39,155 nt of DNA from Glaciecola sp. UBA1851 (GCA_002338515.1 DDIL01000005.1:1-39155), one strand, 5' to 3'. Positions 7,733-17,353 are shown, numbered from the stretch's first letter. Notes: generated by a model not told the origin, from the letters alone. Program-made: numbers and translations.

Positions 7733-8802
7733 TGGCACTGAATACTCAGTCTTTTATTCAATCACTTATTCGTGAAGGCTATACGCATTTGTGTGTTGTG
7801 CCTTGTAGTTTTGCTAAATATGTCATCAATGCAGCTATTAATTCACCGCACATAACCTATATGCCCTGTGCTAGCGAGGCTATTGCTTGCTCAAGCGCGG
7901 CAGGACTAAAAATAGCCGGTAAAAAACCGATTGTTATTGTGCAATCATCGGGCATGACTAATATGGGTTCATGTATCACTAGTTTATTAAAGCCATACCA
8001 TGTTTACTTTCCTATTCTAACTAGCTGGCGTACTTACAAAGAAGGCGATAGCGAGGTACAACATGCTCATCTTGCTACTTGTTTGCCTGAACTCATAAAC
8101 GCTTATGGTTATGAACATTCATTGCTAGATAAACAAGATGAAGTAAAAGCAATAGAGCAAATTAATCAAGCAGATGTATCACCTAGTATCATCATTATGA
8201 GTAGTGGAAGCTTTAGTGAAGTACAATTAGAAGAGAAACATAAAAACGACTTGTCAGAATACCTACCTAGAAGTCAATTTCTTACCCTGCTCAACAAAGG
8301 CTATAGTCACGAACATACTGTCATGGTGGGCACAACCGGCAATACCGCTCGCGAGATGTATCAGTTTATGCCAAACACAAATAACTTATACATGGCAGGT
8401 AACATGGGCGGTGCATTAAGTTTGGGTTTAGGTATAGCGTTAGCGGGTAAACCAGTTGTAGTATGTGGCGGTGATGCTGAATTTGTAATGCATATGGGTG
8501 GCATGACAACTGCAGGTCGCTATGCTGAAAATATGCAATTAATTTATATATTGTTTGATAATGAAGCCAATAAATCTACCGGTGGTCAAAACACATATCA
8601 ATCACATGTTAATTACAGCGGTATTGCCGAGTCATCGGGTTTCCAGTGTATTGAAAATACTATTAAAACAACAGCTGAATTTGAATTGTGCATGAAAGAA
8701 GTGAAAGATAAAACAGGCTTATATTTTATGCATATTAAATGTAGTTATGATGCGGAAACGCCTCGCCCACCAGTTGAAGTGGTTACCGCTTTACCATTAT
8801 GA
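7732..8802 (+). CDS. aepY: Phosphonopyruvate decarboxylase
   Basis: A 356-residue thiamine-diphosphate enzyme that decarboxylates phosphonopyruvate to phosphonoacetaldehyde, pulling the unfavourable PEP mutase equilibrium forward. The N-terminal half contains a pyrimidine-binding domain with GLKIAGKKPIVIVQSSGMTN. The C-terminal half has the ThDP/Mg motif GGDAEF (246-251), in which GDG is replaced by GDA as in several family members, and FDNEANKSTGGQ from residue 275. Sulfopyruvate decarboxylase is the closest alternative, but the PEP mutase directly upstream settles the substrate. It is cytoplasmic. It shares one base with pepM upstream and overlaps the alcohol dehydrogenase downstream by 4 bp, so the four genes are translationally coupled. 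Confidence 0.93.
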   Translation: MALNTQSFIQSLIREGYTHLCVVPCSFAKYVINAAINSPHITYMPCASEAIACSSAAGLKIAGKKPIVIVQSSGMTNMGSCITSLLKPYHVYFPILTSWRTYKEGDSEVQHAHLATCLPELINAYGYEHSLLDKQDEVKAIEQINQADVSPSIIIMSSGSFSEVQLEEKHKNDLSEYLPRSQFLTLLNKGYSHEHTVMVGTTGNTAREMYQFMPNTNNLYMAGNMGGALSLGLGIALAGKPVVVCGGDAEFVMHMGGMTTAGRYAENMQLIYILFDNEANKSTGGQNTYQSHVNYSGIAESSGFQCIENTIKTTAEFELCMKEVKDKTGLYFMHIKCSYDAETPRPPVEVVTALPL

Positions 8803-9884
8803 ATAACGAATTTACTTATTGGCAACCTACAAAAATACAGTTTACCCATAATTGGTTAACAGCGCTTATTCCCCTTGTTAAAAATAGGCGCGTTTTATTG
8901 GTTACCTCAAAAGGTTTTGTTACGCGTGGTATTGTAGAGACGATAACGAGCAATATTCCAAGCGTAAGTTATGTGTGTGATAACATTGTTTCTCATCCTG
9001 AATTAAAGGATTTACAGAAAGCGTATAAAGACGCGCACGTTTATAAATATGACTGCATTATTGCAATAGGTGGCGGCAGTGTATTAGACGCCGCTAAATT
9101 TTTAAGTGTAATAATAAGTAATGCAGAGGGTAAATCAGCTATAGATTCAGTCACGCGTTTAGTAAAAGACTCAACTAGCGTTAGCGGTTACGCTACCTTA
9201 CCTATTATTGCTATTCCAACAACATCTGGTACGGGTAGTGAGGTAACGCCGTGGGCGACTATTTGGGATAGTGAAATAAAAAAGAAATATTCGCTGCATT
9301 TACCCACGTTATTTAGTGAAGCTGCTATTTACGACCCCAATTTAACCATCAGTTTACCGATAGATATTACGCGACAAACTGCACTAGATACACTTTCTCA
9401 TGCCCTTGAGTCAATATGGAATAAACATGCAACGCCCATCACTGTGCAGCATGCTATTACTGCTGCGCAATTAATTTATAAGCATTTACCTAGCTTATTG
9501 TTTGAGCCAACTAACCTTGCATTACGTGAACAAATAATGCTGGCGACTATGCATGCTGGCATGGCGTTTTCACAAACACAAACCGCTATGGCTCATGCAC
9601 TTTCATATTACATTACTGCAAATAAAGGTATACCTCATGGTATAGCCTGCAGCTTTACCTTGCCTATGTTAATAGATGAAGTAATTGGTCAATATGATTT
9701 TGTAGATAATGCATTAAAGGCTATTTTTACAGAGCTTTCTTCTGACCCACTTCGTGAGATGTATAAATCAATTGGACTATTAACTGAGTTTTCTGACTAT
9801 GGGTTGTCTGATTCTGAGGTAGTCAATTTAATTGAATCGGTTAATAACCAACCGCGCGCAAAAAATTCGTTAGTTTCACTTTAA
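8799..9884 (+). CDS. Iron-containing alcohol dehydrogenase, predicted phosphonoacetaldehyde reductase
   Basis: A 361-residue group III iron-dependent alcohol dehydrogenase. The NAD-binding loop is IAIGGGSVLDAAKF. The iron ligands are D197 and H201 (DTLSHALE), H266 (MAHALSYY) and H280 (GIPHG). The C terminus NQPRAKNS resembles the basic tail of phosphonoacetaldehyde reductases such as those making 2-hydroxyethylphosphonate. It is the last gene of the phosphonate cassette and overlaps the decarboxylase by 4 bp. Most such cassettes carry an aminotransferase here to make 2-aminoethylphosphonate; a dehydrogenase instead predicts 2-hydroxyethylphosphonate. A general aldehyde reductase is possible from sequence alone. 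The metal site looks intact. Confidence 0.85.
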   Translation: MNNEFTYWQPTKIQFTHNWLTALIPLVKNRRVLLVTSKGFVTRGIVETITSNIPSVSYVCDNIVSHPELKDLQKAYKDAHVYKYDCIIAIGGGSVLDAAKFLSVIISNAEGKSAIDSVTRLVKDSTSVSGYATLPIIAIPTTSGTGSEVTPWATIWDSEIKKKYSLHLPTLFSEAAIYDPNLTISLPIDITRQTALDTLSHALESIWNKHATPITVQHAITAAQLIYKHLPSLLFEPTNLALREQIMLATMHAGMAFSQTQTAMAHALSYYITANKGIPHGIACSFTLPMLIDEVIGQYDFVDNALKAIFTELSSDPLREMYKSIGLLTEFSDYGLSDSEVVNLIESVNNQPRAKNSLVSL

Positions 9885-9946
9885 GGTGTGTTGCTCTTTT
9901 CTCGCTGTGGAAACAGCAAAGTAAAGGGTGAGTAATAAGGAATGGC

Positions 9947-11623
9947 TTAATTCGATTTTTTTGATTCAACCACTTGATTTCTTCCATTTTGCTTAGCTAA
10001 ATATAAAGCCGAATCTGCACGCTCTATTAGGCTTGACATATTGTCTTTTTCGGCTGGATTATAACTTGCTACGCCAATAGACACAGTAATAGGTGGGAGG
10101 CCATGTTTAATAGGCTCTCCTGCATTTTCGATGTCTTTACATATGCGCTGGGCAACCTCAGATGCTGATTTTGCTTTAGTGCCCTCTAGCATGACAACAA
10201 ACTCTTCCCCGCCATAACGTCCCACGCAATCATCATCACGTAAAATTGACCTGATCCTATCGATTGCTGCTACCAGCGCTGCGTCGCCAACCGCATGTCC
10301 AAATGTATCGTTTACTTTTTTGAAGTGATCAAAGTCGATAAACAAAAGGGCTAAATCACGCCCATGATTAATTTTATTAGCTTGAAACGCAGTTAAACGC
10401 CGGTCAAGCTCACCCCTTGTCATCGCGCCAGTTAAAAAGTCAGTTCTTGCATGTAAACGAGCAACGTCTCGCTGTGTTAGCGCATTGGATATATTTCTTG
10501 CTAACTCTATAAATAAAAAGCTACAAGCGTAAACCAGAGTAATGGGATATAACCAACGTGCAACAGACGTCCACACAGTATCAGCATAAGACGAAACGCC
10601 TAACCATAGAGTCAATGCAAGCACAGGTCCCCATGATAATAACAAAACAATAGAAGGACGATGTTTTTTCCAAACACCAACAGCAGCGCTACCTAAAGTC
10701 ATTATCACAATAGCAATCATTAGTGCGTTGCTGATGTGCGAGATACCCACATACCTTAAAGGATTAGGAATGATAGTAAGAAATAGTACGATACCGATTA
10801 GGCCAAAAAATAGCAATAATACATACCATGCTTGAGGATGCCTTGATTTAAAATCAAGGAAGCGAGCTAAACCCAGACCAATCAAAATAGTGCTGCTAAT
10901 ACCAGCAAAGCGCTGCATATGCCAGTCGCGGAGTAAATAGTCACCTAAAGGAAGCTCTATCAATGAGCCGTTATTTACCATAACAAACAGTAACGCCATC
11001 GAAATGCCAGCAGTAAGCATAATGAAAGTTTGTTTTCGTAGCAGTAAGGCTAAGCCAAGAGAGGCGATTGTCATGGCAAACAAGGTGCCTTCAGTAAGTG
11101 AGGCGGCGCGAACTTGTTCGATAACTTTTTTGCGCAATACATGTTCGTCTACTATGCCAGCTTCAATACTGTGCGCTAGTTTTGCGCTGTTACAAACAAA
11201 AATCATATCACCCACTGCAAGATCAGGCTCTAGCTTATATACGGCAACACTGGCGGGCCAACTGGCATCTATTTGATTATCACCGGTCCTATACCATTGC
11301 CAAGATGATGAATTAGGCAGTTGTGTTGCCGACTCAAAATAAAATGGGCTTTCTAAATAAAACACTATATCGCGGTTATTGTTAGGTGTATTAATTATTT
11401 CAAACTGCCAAAGCGCGGTTTCGTCAGACCACTTATATTGTTGAAGCAGATTTGTATCTGCCATTTCCTCGCAATGTCCTAAATGAGTAGCCTTTATAAA
11501 GTTTGGATCGGTTTTAATGGGGCCCGCATGCGCCCATGTTTCTGTTTGGAAAAGTAATAGACTGATTAATAAAACGAGATAAAAAAGCCAACTATTGATG
11601 ATATGCTTTTCTAATAAACTCAT
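9947..11623 (-). CDS. 7TMR-DISM sensor diguanylate cyclase (GGDEF)
   Basis: A membrane sensor that makes cyclic di-GMP. The frame is open to an upstream ATG at 11674, but the likely start is the methionine at 11623 (MSLLEKHI), which puts the signal/anchor helix at the N terminus; no clear ribosome binding site decides between them. After the signal peptide (to about ETWAHA) comes a periplasmic beta-sandwich domain, then seven hydrophobic helices typical of 7TMR-DISM receptors. A C-terminal GGDEF domain begins near TDFLTGAMTRGELDRRL. The active site is GRYGGEEF, and the inhibitory I-site RDDD lies exactly five residues before it, so product feedback inhibition is expected. It is a single gene convergent with the phosphonate cassette; its ligand is unknown. 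Confidence 0.88.
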   Translation of the reverse strand: MSLLEKHIINSWLFYLVLLISLLLFQTETWAHAGPIKTDPNFIKATHLGHCEEMADTNLLQQYKWSDETALWQFEIINTPNNNRDIVFYLESPFYFESATQLPNSSSWQWYRTGDNQIDASWPASVAVYKLEPDLAVGDMIFVCNSAKLAHSIEAGIVDEHVLRKKVIEQVRAASLTEGTLFAMTIASLGLALLLRKQTFIMLTAGISMALLFVMVNNGSLIELPLGDYLLRDWHMQRFAGISSTILIGLGLARFLDFKSRHPQAWYVLLLFFGLIGIVLFLTIIPNPLRYVGISHISNALMIAIVIMTLGSAAVGVWKKHRPSIVLLLSWGPVLALTLWLGVSSYADTVWTSVARWLYPITLVYACSFLFIELARNISNALTQRDVARLHARTDFLTGAMTRGELDRRLTAFQANKINHGRDLALLFIDFDHFKKVNDTFGHAVGDAALVAAIDRIRSILRDDDCVGRYGGEEFVVMLEGTKAKSASEVAQRICKDIENAGEPIKHGLPPITVSIGVASYNPAEKDNMSSLIERADSALYLAKQNGRNQVVESKKSN

Positions 11624-12210
11624 TTTATATTTTTTGTAGTTGAAACAACACGATTTCAGCATCACTAGCCTCAATTGCTATAAAAATACTGGCAATCGTA
11701 GATAAAAGATATTTATTGTTCAAGGTATACACTTTAATCGACAGACATATCTGCAATAAAACGGAATCAGTGTATAGAGTATAAGTAGAATTGAAACTAT
11801 TTACTAGCCTTCATCTATGATGGTTTTTAGACTATCTAAATTTTTAACTACTAGGCTCTCATAGCTTTTGCCAATATAACTGATTTCAGTTTTTGATCGA
11901 TAAGCTCATTGGTACAGCAAAGAGCAATAGGCCCTAACCTACTATGACAACATTTATTTCTTACTGGCTTGCGTTTTCTTCTTTCCTATCAAAAAATTTA
12001 AAGTCACGATGAATTTTGTGCTTTGTAACTCACAATCATAACGCCACTGATTGGGAAAGATAACTATGTACAACATATCTTTGCGCCATTCCTTAAACAA
12101 GATCGAGGCTAATTAATCAAAAACGCCTCATTTGGATAATTTTTTTACTAGTCAATCGCCCACAGTAAAGCCTATTATTAATCATGTGGTTAATATGATG
12201 GTTAATTATT
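11624..12210. other. Intergenic region between divergent cyclase and TetR genes
   Basis: About 540-590 bp without a convincing gene. It must hold the promoters for the cyclase (leftward) and the TetR-RND operon (rightward). Apart from the palindrome just before the TetR start, the only structure noticed is a short inverted repeat AAAGATA/TATCTTT (12056-12082, 13-bp loop), which may be chance in AT-rich DNA. No tRNA, small ORF with a ribosome binding site, or repeat was recognised. Confidence 0.5.
12177..12206. promoter_or_regulatory. Putative TetR operator
   Basis: A 30-bp imperfect palindrome with arms ATTAATCAT (12177-12185) and ATGGTTAAT (12198-12206) that match at 8 of 9 positions, 12 bp apart. 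It ends 4 bp before the TetR start codon, where an autorepressor usually binds. The core also holds the near direct repeat GTGGTTAATAT/GATGGTTAATT. Binding is inferred from symmetry and position only. Confidence 0.5.
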
Positions 12211-12885
12211 ATGGCTATTCTTACAACGCGTCACCCGGGGCGCCCAAAACCTAGTGAAATAGGTGCACACGACGCAAGAAGTGCATTAATTGATTCTGCT
12301 CGTTTGTGTTTTTCGACTCATCCTTATGCAAAGGTAACAACACGGATGCTTGCAACCCAAGCTGGTGTAAACGCAGCGTTAATTCGCTATTATTTTTTGA
12401 ATAAAGAAGGCTTGTATCAGCAAATGTTAGAGTCGGTGGCTGCCTTATTTCAACGTAAAGTAATGGAATATTTTGAAGCCTCACCCAGCCACCCTTTTGA
12501 GGCTATTTTTAGAGCGCACAGAGCAATGGCAAGCGACAGCCCAGATATTCCTAAGCTTATTTTTAAAGAATTAGCCTTTAATGAAGGGAAAAGCAGAAAG
12601 CTGGTGTTGGACTGTGTTGCTAAACCTAATAAGGCATTCATGTTGGCTCTATTGCAAAAATTTAAAGGCTCACAGCACGATGATTTACCAACACTCAGAG
12701 AAGATTTCGATCCATCTATTTTATTGCTCAGTGTGTTATCAATGTCACTGATGCCTTTGTTGTTACAAGAAGCCATTGCTGAGGTTGATGGCACGACTTT
12801 TAATCAAGAACATATAGAAAAAATGATTTGGCAGAATACTCAGATGATCCAATTTGGATGTTTAGCTAAAGGAGAAGATACATGA
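12211..12885 (+). CDS. TetR-family transcriptional regulator
   Basis: A 224-residue TetR-type repressor. The N-terminal DNA-binding domain runs from about residue 20 to 70, with the helix-turn-helix in VTTRMLATQAGVNAALIRYYF followed by LNKEGLYQQML. The C-terminal half is the variable helical ligand-binding domain. It lies at the head of an RND efflux operon: its last 4 bp overlap the adaptor gene, and a palindrome sits just upstream of its start. It most likely represses itself together with the pump and is released by a pump substrate. Cytoplasmic. The ligand cannot be told from sequence. No Shine-Dalgarno is obvious, as the palindrome occupies that position. Confidence 0.88.
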   Translation: MAILTTRHPGRPKPSEIGAHDARSALIDSARLCFSTHPYAKVTTRMLATQAGVNAALIRYYFLNKEGLYQQMLESVAALFQRKVMEYFEASPSHPFEAIFRAHRAMASDSPDIPKLIFKELAFNEGKSRKLVLDCVAKPNKAFMLALLQKFKGSQHDDLPTLREDFDPSILLLSVLSMSLMPLLLQEAIAEVDGTTFNQEHIEKMIWQNTQMIQFGCLAKGEDT

Positions 12886-14240
12886 GCTCATCGCTGTTTT
12901 TAAAAAAACGAATTTTCTTCATTCTTTTATTTGCAGGCATTGCCTTTGTTGTATTTATTGCATCGCTCAAATCAGGCCCTGTTAAACAACCTGATAGGCT
13001 AAATATTCCTATTGTAGAAGTGGCTAAGGTAGAATTATTGACCATCGACCCTTTGATTACAGGTTTTGGTAGAGCCTTTGCCCACGATCAGTGGCAAGCT
13101 ATTAGTGAAGTAAGTGGCCGCGTTATATATCGTCACCCTGAGCTTGAAGTAGGCAGAACGTTAGAAAAAGGCACAACATTAATTAGAATTGACCCGGTTG
13201 ATTATGAGCTTGCGGTTGCGCAAAGTGTATCTGCTTTGAAACAAGCTCAGCTAGAACGTGAGCGTATTGATTTAAATGAACAGACCTTTCAACAAAACAT
13301 GTTAATTGCTGAAACACAGCTGGAGCTAGCTAAAAATGAGTTAAATCGAAAAGCTGATTTAAATAAAAAAGGGCTAGTATCTAGCTCTGAATTAGAAGCT
13401 CAGCGAAAAGTTGTTTTGCAGCAAGAGCAACAGGTTTGGGAAGCAAAGCAAAGATTAGAGTTGGTGCCGTCTGATAAAGATTTGGCTGATGCCAATATCA
13501 ACTCAGCAAGGGCAAAGCTTACCGAATCAGAACGAAAATTATCGCGTACCGAAGTTGTCATGCCTTTTACGGGAAGAGTTAGCCAAGTAAATATTGCACG
13601 TGACCAACTGGTTAATCCTCAACAGCTAATGATTGAAGCATATGATCTTAGCTTAATGGAAGTAACAGCAAATGTATCGGTTCAAGATATTTCTACGATG
13701 TTACAAAGCACGTCTGGTGAAGCGCGATCTTTTAATGAAAGTATGCCCGGTCAAAATATGCCAGATATTCGAAATTTAGGGCTAAGTGCACAAGTAATTT
13801 ACGCTTTAGGTGATAATACCTTTACTTGGCTAGCTAGAGTTGACCGCCTATCAGTTGGTATTAATGTGCAAGCCAATACAATTGGGATAACCTCTCAAAT
13901 TACCAATAACCCAACCAATTACAACCCAAAAACTAATCCGCCATTACTAAAAGATATGTATGTTCAGGTGGATATTTCCGCTCCTGGAATAGAAAACTTA
14001 GTTGTGCCTAGCAGCGCAATTCATAGCAAAAGGCTATTTGTATTAAACGAAGAAAACCAGTTAAGTTTTGTACCGGTGAGGGTGTTGTATTCGTTAGATG
14101 GATTAAGTGCAATCAAAGCGGATATCAAAGTAGGCGAACGAGTTATTACATCAGACTTGCTAGCGCCGGTTGAAGGAATGAAAGTGCAGCCTGCAGGAGA
14201 GGAAAAGAATGCAGAACTAATTAGAAGGGAAGGGGAATGA
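12882..14240 (+). CDS. RND efflux periplasmic adaptor (membrane fusion protein)
   Basis: A 452-residue HlyD/AcrA-type adaptor. A single N-terminal membrane anchor spans about residues 9-27 (IFFILLFAGIAFVVFIA). The first half of the lipoyl domain follows (WQAISEVSGRVIYRHPELEVG), then a long coiled-coil hairpin rich in Gln, Glu, Leu and Lys (about 95-205), the second lipoyl half (VVMPFTGRVSQVNI) and the beta-barrel and membrane-proximal regions. It links the inner-membrane RND pump to an outer-membrane channel. It overlaps TetR by 4 bp and the pump by 4 bp, so the three genes form one operon. No outer-membrane factor is encoded here; a shared TolC-like channel must be used. The substrate is unknown. 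Confidence 0.9.
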   Translation: MSSSLFLKKRIFFILLFAGIAFVVFIASLKSGPVKQPDRLNIPIVEVAKVELLTIDPLITGFGRAFAHDQWQAISEVSGRVIYRHPELEVGRTLEKGTTLIRIDPVDYELAVAQSVSALKQAQLERERIDLNEQTFQQNMLIAETQLELAKNELNRKADLNKKGLVSSSELEAQRKVVLQQEQQVWEAKQRLELVPSDKDLADANINSARAKLTESERKLSRTEVVMPFTGRVSQVNIARDQLVNPQQLMIEAYDLSLMEVTANVSVQDISTMLQSTSGEARSFNESMPGQNMPDIRNLGLSAQVIYALGDNTFTWLARVDRLSVGINVQANTIGITSQITNNPTNYNPKTNPPLLKDMYVQVDISAPGIENLVVPSSAIHSKRLFVLNEENQLSFVPVRVLYSLDGLSAIKADIKVGERVITSDLLAPVEGMKVQPAGEEKNAELIRREGE

Positions 14241-17200
14241 TAGCATTTTTTGCCAAACACCCCACTGCCGCAAACTTATTGATGGCAATTATTATTATTT
14301 TAGGCCTAACCGCATTACCTGATATCAAGCGTGAAACTTTCCCTGACTTTCAAGCGAAAACTGTGCAAATTACTATTGTGTATCCAGGAGCGACACCTGC
14401 CGAAGCATCAAGCGCGCTTTGTTTGCCTATTGAAGATGCAATTGATGGCCTTGACCAACTAGACGAGCTTACGTGCGAAGCAAGAGAAAACATCGCCATT
14501 GCCACGGTTGATATGCAAGAAGGTGGGAATATAGATAAATTAGTGGCAGAAGTAAAAAATGAAATAGATGCTATTGATAGTTTCCCTGATGGCATTGAAC
14601 TACCTATTGTAGAAGAGAAGGGCAGAACAGATGAAGTGATTCATCTAGCTATTCAGTCAGATATAAATGAAGTTGAATTAAAAGAATATGCCGAAACAAT
14701 TAAAGACAAATTAAAAAGGATAGATGGCGTAGCAAATATAGAAGTTGGCGGTTTTTCAGATCATCAACTGCGAGTTAACTTATCGCTATCAAAGCTTAGA
14801 GAATATGGTTTAACTACACAAGATGTAGCTGAGTCACTGGCCAATCAAAATTTAAAAATGCCAGGAGGGAATTTAGAAGGTAATGATAAAACTGTGCTGT
14901 TACGTTTTGATCAACAGCGAGTCACTGCTAACTTGTTAGAAGAGTTAGTTATATTTGGCGGTGCGGATGGCGGGCAAATTAAACTGAAAGAATTAGGTTT
15001 TGTTGAAGATAGGTTTGAAGATGAAGAGGTGCACATACGTTTTAACGGTAAACGTGCGGCTTTATTGAAAATTAGTAAAAGCAAAGCTGAAGATGCCATT
15101 GATATTGCCACCGAAGTCATGCAATTTGTTGATAAAGAAAAAGCCATGTTACCCTCTGGCATAAGCATGACTTTAACAAATAACACCTCCACCATTATTC
15201 AAGATAGATTAAGCATGTTGTTAACTAATGGTGCGCAAGGAATATTGTTGGTATTTGCGGTAATGTGGCTATTCTTTTCATATCGTTATGCCTTTTGGGT
15301 ATCAATGGGATTACCGGTTTCGTTTTTAGGAACACTATTTTTAATCTCGATTTTGGGCATTAGCATTAACATGATTTCGATGGTGGCGATGTTAATGGCA
15401 ATTGGCATTTTAATGGACGACGCCATTGTGATTGCTGAAAGTATCGCTACCCAAGTCGCTAAAAATGGCGATGTAGATAAGGGTGCTATAGATGGCGTAA
15501 AGTTGGTGCTTCCCGGTGTTGTATCATCATTCCTAACAACTTGCGCTATTTTTGGTGGAATGGCTTTTATATCAGGTGATATCGGGCAAGTGTTAAAAGT
15601 TATTCCTATGGTATTGCTGCTTACATTAAGTGTGTCTTTAATTGAAGCTTTTCTGATTTTACCTAATCATTTAGTGCATTCATTACACAAACATAAAGAA
15701 ACTAATGAAACGGGGTTTAAGCTCAAGTTTACGCAAAAATTTGAAACATTCAGAGATGTATATTTGGTGAATGTCGTAGAAAAAGTAGTAACATATCGTT
15801 ACGCGTTTTTAGGAGGTTTATTTGTCGCATTTTTATTAAGCTTATCGCTATTTGTTGGTGGCTTATTGAAGTTTAAAGCCTTCCCCAATACAGAAGGTGA
15901 CATACTCGAAGCACGCTTAATACTTGCGTCGGGTACACCATTTGATAAAACGCAAATTGTAGTGAAACAAATTACTGAGGCAGCCAATACACTTAATCGT
16001 GAATTCTCCAAGCAAGAGCCTGATAACCAAAGTTTAATAAAAAATATAACGGTTGAATATAATCAAAATAGGGATGCATTCTCGCAAGGCGCTCATTTAG
16101 CGACGGTAAGAATGGAACTTCAAACCGTTGAAGACCGCATAACTAGTATTTATGACGTGCACAAACGCTGGCAAGAATTAGTCGGATCTATGCCTTCTAT
16201 CGTGTCTTTATCTATAACAGAGCCGAGTATTGGACCAGCAGGTAGGGCAATTGAAATTCGTTTAAGTGGCGTTAATGTAGACCAACTGATGCAGCATGCA
16301 TTAGCGATTAAAAGCGAGCTAAATCAATATCAAGGTGTAAATAATCTATTGCTTGATACGCGCGAGGGCAAAGAAGAGCTAATCATATCAATGAAACCCG
16401 GCGCACTTTCATTTCAAGTGAATGGTAGCATCATTGCTAATCAATTGCGCGGCGCATATAACGGTATAAAAGTAGATGATATACAAAGAGGGAGTGAGCA
16501 AATTGAATTAGATGTGCGACTTCAAGATGCCGATAAACTCAATATCAATCAGTTAAATAATTTTCCTATTATTTTACCCGATGGTACCGAGATACCCCTG
16601 TCGGCTGTCGCTAAAATTCAACAAGAGCGCGGAGTATCGAGAATTAATAGAATAGAAGGGCAGCCAACCGTTACTATTATTGGCGATGTTGACCCATTGC
16701 TAGCAAATACTGCTGAAGTGCTTGCAGATATAGACCAAAATTTTATTCAACCCTTGCTACAACAGCAACCTAATTTACAGGTTAAGTTTGAAGGTGAAGC
16801 CGAAGAAGGGAACAAAACATCCGCATCAATAGGGCAGAAGTTTCTGTTAGGTTTAGTCGGTATTTTTATTATTCTAAGCTATCAGTTTAAAAGCTACTTT
16901 GAGCCTGTCATGGTAATGACCGCCATACCACTTGCACTTATAGGCGTATTGTGGGGCCATTTTCTTTTAGGTTTTGACATGACTATGCCAAGCATTGTGG
17001 GCTTTATATCGTTAGCTGGGATAGTGGTAAATGATTCTATTTTATTGGTGGTATTTATTAAGCAACACATGCAAGAAGGAATGGATGCCCATAAAGCAGC
17101 TGTTATGGCAGCAAAAGAACGCTTTAGAGCTGTATTTATTACAAGCGCTACAACCATAGCTGGCACTTTTCCACTGCTACTAGAAACAAGCACTCAAGCA

Positions 17201-17353
17201 CAAGTATTGCAGCCTTTAGTGGTCAGTTTAATATTTGGGATTATTGCATCCACATGCTTAATACTATTTCTACTCCCCGCGCTTTATGTGATTTTACAAG
17301 ACTTTGGATTAGCGAGTAATGCGCATATGCAGGAACCTGACACTTTTGATTAA
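14237..17353 (+). CDS. RND-family efflux permease (AcrB-like)
   Basis: A 1038-residue inner-membrane pump with the RND layout: one N-terminal helix (ANLLMAIIIILGLTALPDIK), a large periplasmic loop, six helices, a second periplasmic loop and six more helices. The TM4 acidic pair is present in MAIGILMDDAIVIAESI (D394, D395). In the TM10 position where AcrB has the proton-relay Lys (AKNAI), this protein reads GIVVNDSILLVVF, so the Lys is absent and Asn-Asp are present, as in some less-studied RND branches. It is fed by the adaptor gene immediately upstream. Length is standard. Drug, fatty-acid or lipid export are all possible; nothing in the sequence fixes the substrate. Confidence 0.92.
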   Translation: MIAFFAKHPTAANLLMAIIIILGLTALPDIKRETFPDFQAKTVQITIVYPGATPAEASSALCLPIEDAIDGLDQLDELTCEARENIAIATVDMQEGGNIDKLVAEVKNEIDAIDSFPDGIELPIVEEKGRTDEVIHLAIQSDINEVELKEYAETIKDKLKRIDGVANIEVGGFSDHQLRVNLSLSKLREYGLTTQDVAESLANQNLKMPGGNLEGNDKTVLLRFDQQRVTANLLEELVIFGGADGGQIKLKELGFVEDRFEDEEVHIRFNGKRAALLKISKSKAEDAIDIATEVMQFVDKEKAMLPSGISMTLTNNTSTIIQDRLSMLLTNGAQGILLVFAVMWLFFSYRYAFWVSMGLPVSFLGTLFLISILGISINMISMVAMLMAIGILMDDAIVIAESIATQVAKNGDVDKGAIDGVKLVLPGVVSSFLTTCAIFGGMAFISGDIGQVLKVIPMVLLLTLSVSLIEAFLILPNHLVHSLHKHKETNETGFKLKFTQKFETFRDVYLVNVVEKVVTYRYAFLGGLFVAFLLSLSLFVGGLLKFKAFPNTEGDILEARLILASGTPFDKTQIVVKQITEAANTLNREFSKQEPDNQSLIKNITVEYNQNRDAFSQGAHLATVRMELQTVEDRITSIYDVHKRWQELVGSMPSIVSLSITEPSIGPAGRAIEIRLSGVNVDQLMQHALAIKSELNQYQGVNNLLLDTREGKEELIISMKPGALSFQVNGSIIANQLRGAYNGIKVDDIQRGSEQIELDVRLQDADKLNINQLNNFPIILPDGTEIPLSAVAKIQQERGVSRINRIEGQPTVTIIGDVDPLLANTAEVLADIDQNFIQPLLQQQPNLQVKFEGEAEEGNKTSASIGQKFLLGLVGIFIILSYQFKSYFEPVMVMTAIPLALIGVLWGHFLLGFDMTMPSIVGFISLAGIVVNDSILLVVFIKQHMQEGMDAHKAAVMAAKERFRAVFITSATTIAGTFPLLLETSTQAQVLQPLVVSLIFGIIASTCLILFLLPALYVILQDFGLASNAHMQEPDTFD

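Noticed and set aside
9911..9924. GCTGT-GGAA-ACAGC mini hairpin between the phosphonate cassette and the cyclase
   Set aside because: The stem is only 5 bp, with no T tract on either strand; too weak to call a terminator.
12056..12082. AAAGATA/TATCTTT inverted repeat upstream of TetR
   Set aside because: A 7-bp AT-rich match with a 13-bp loop is expected by chance and is far from the start.
12450..12794. 114-codon - strand frame opposite the TetR gene
   Set aside because: It is a shadow of the clear TetR coding sequence, with low-complexity Ser/Asn/Leu content.
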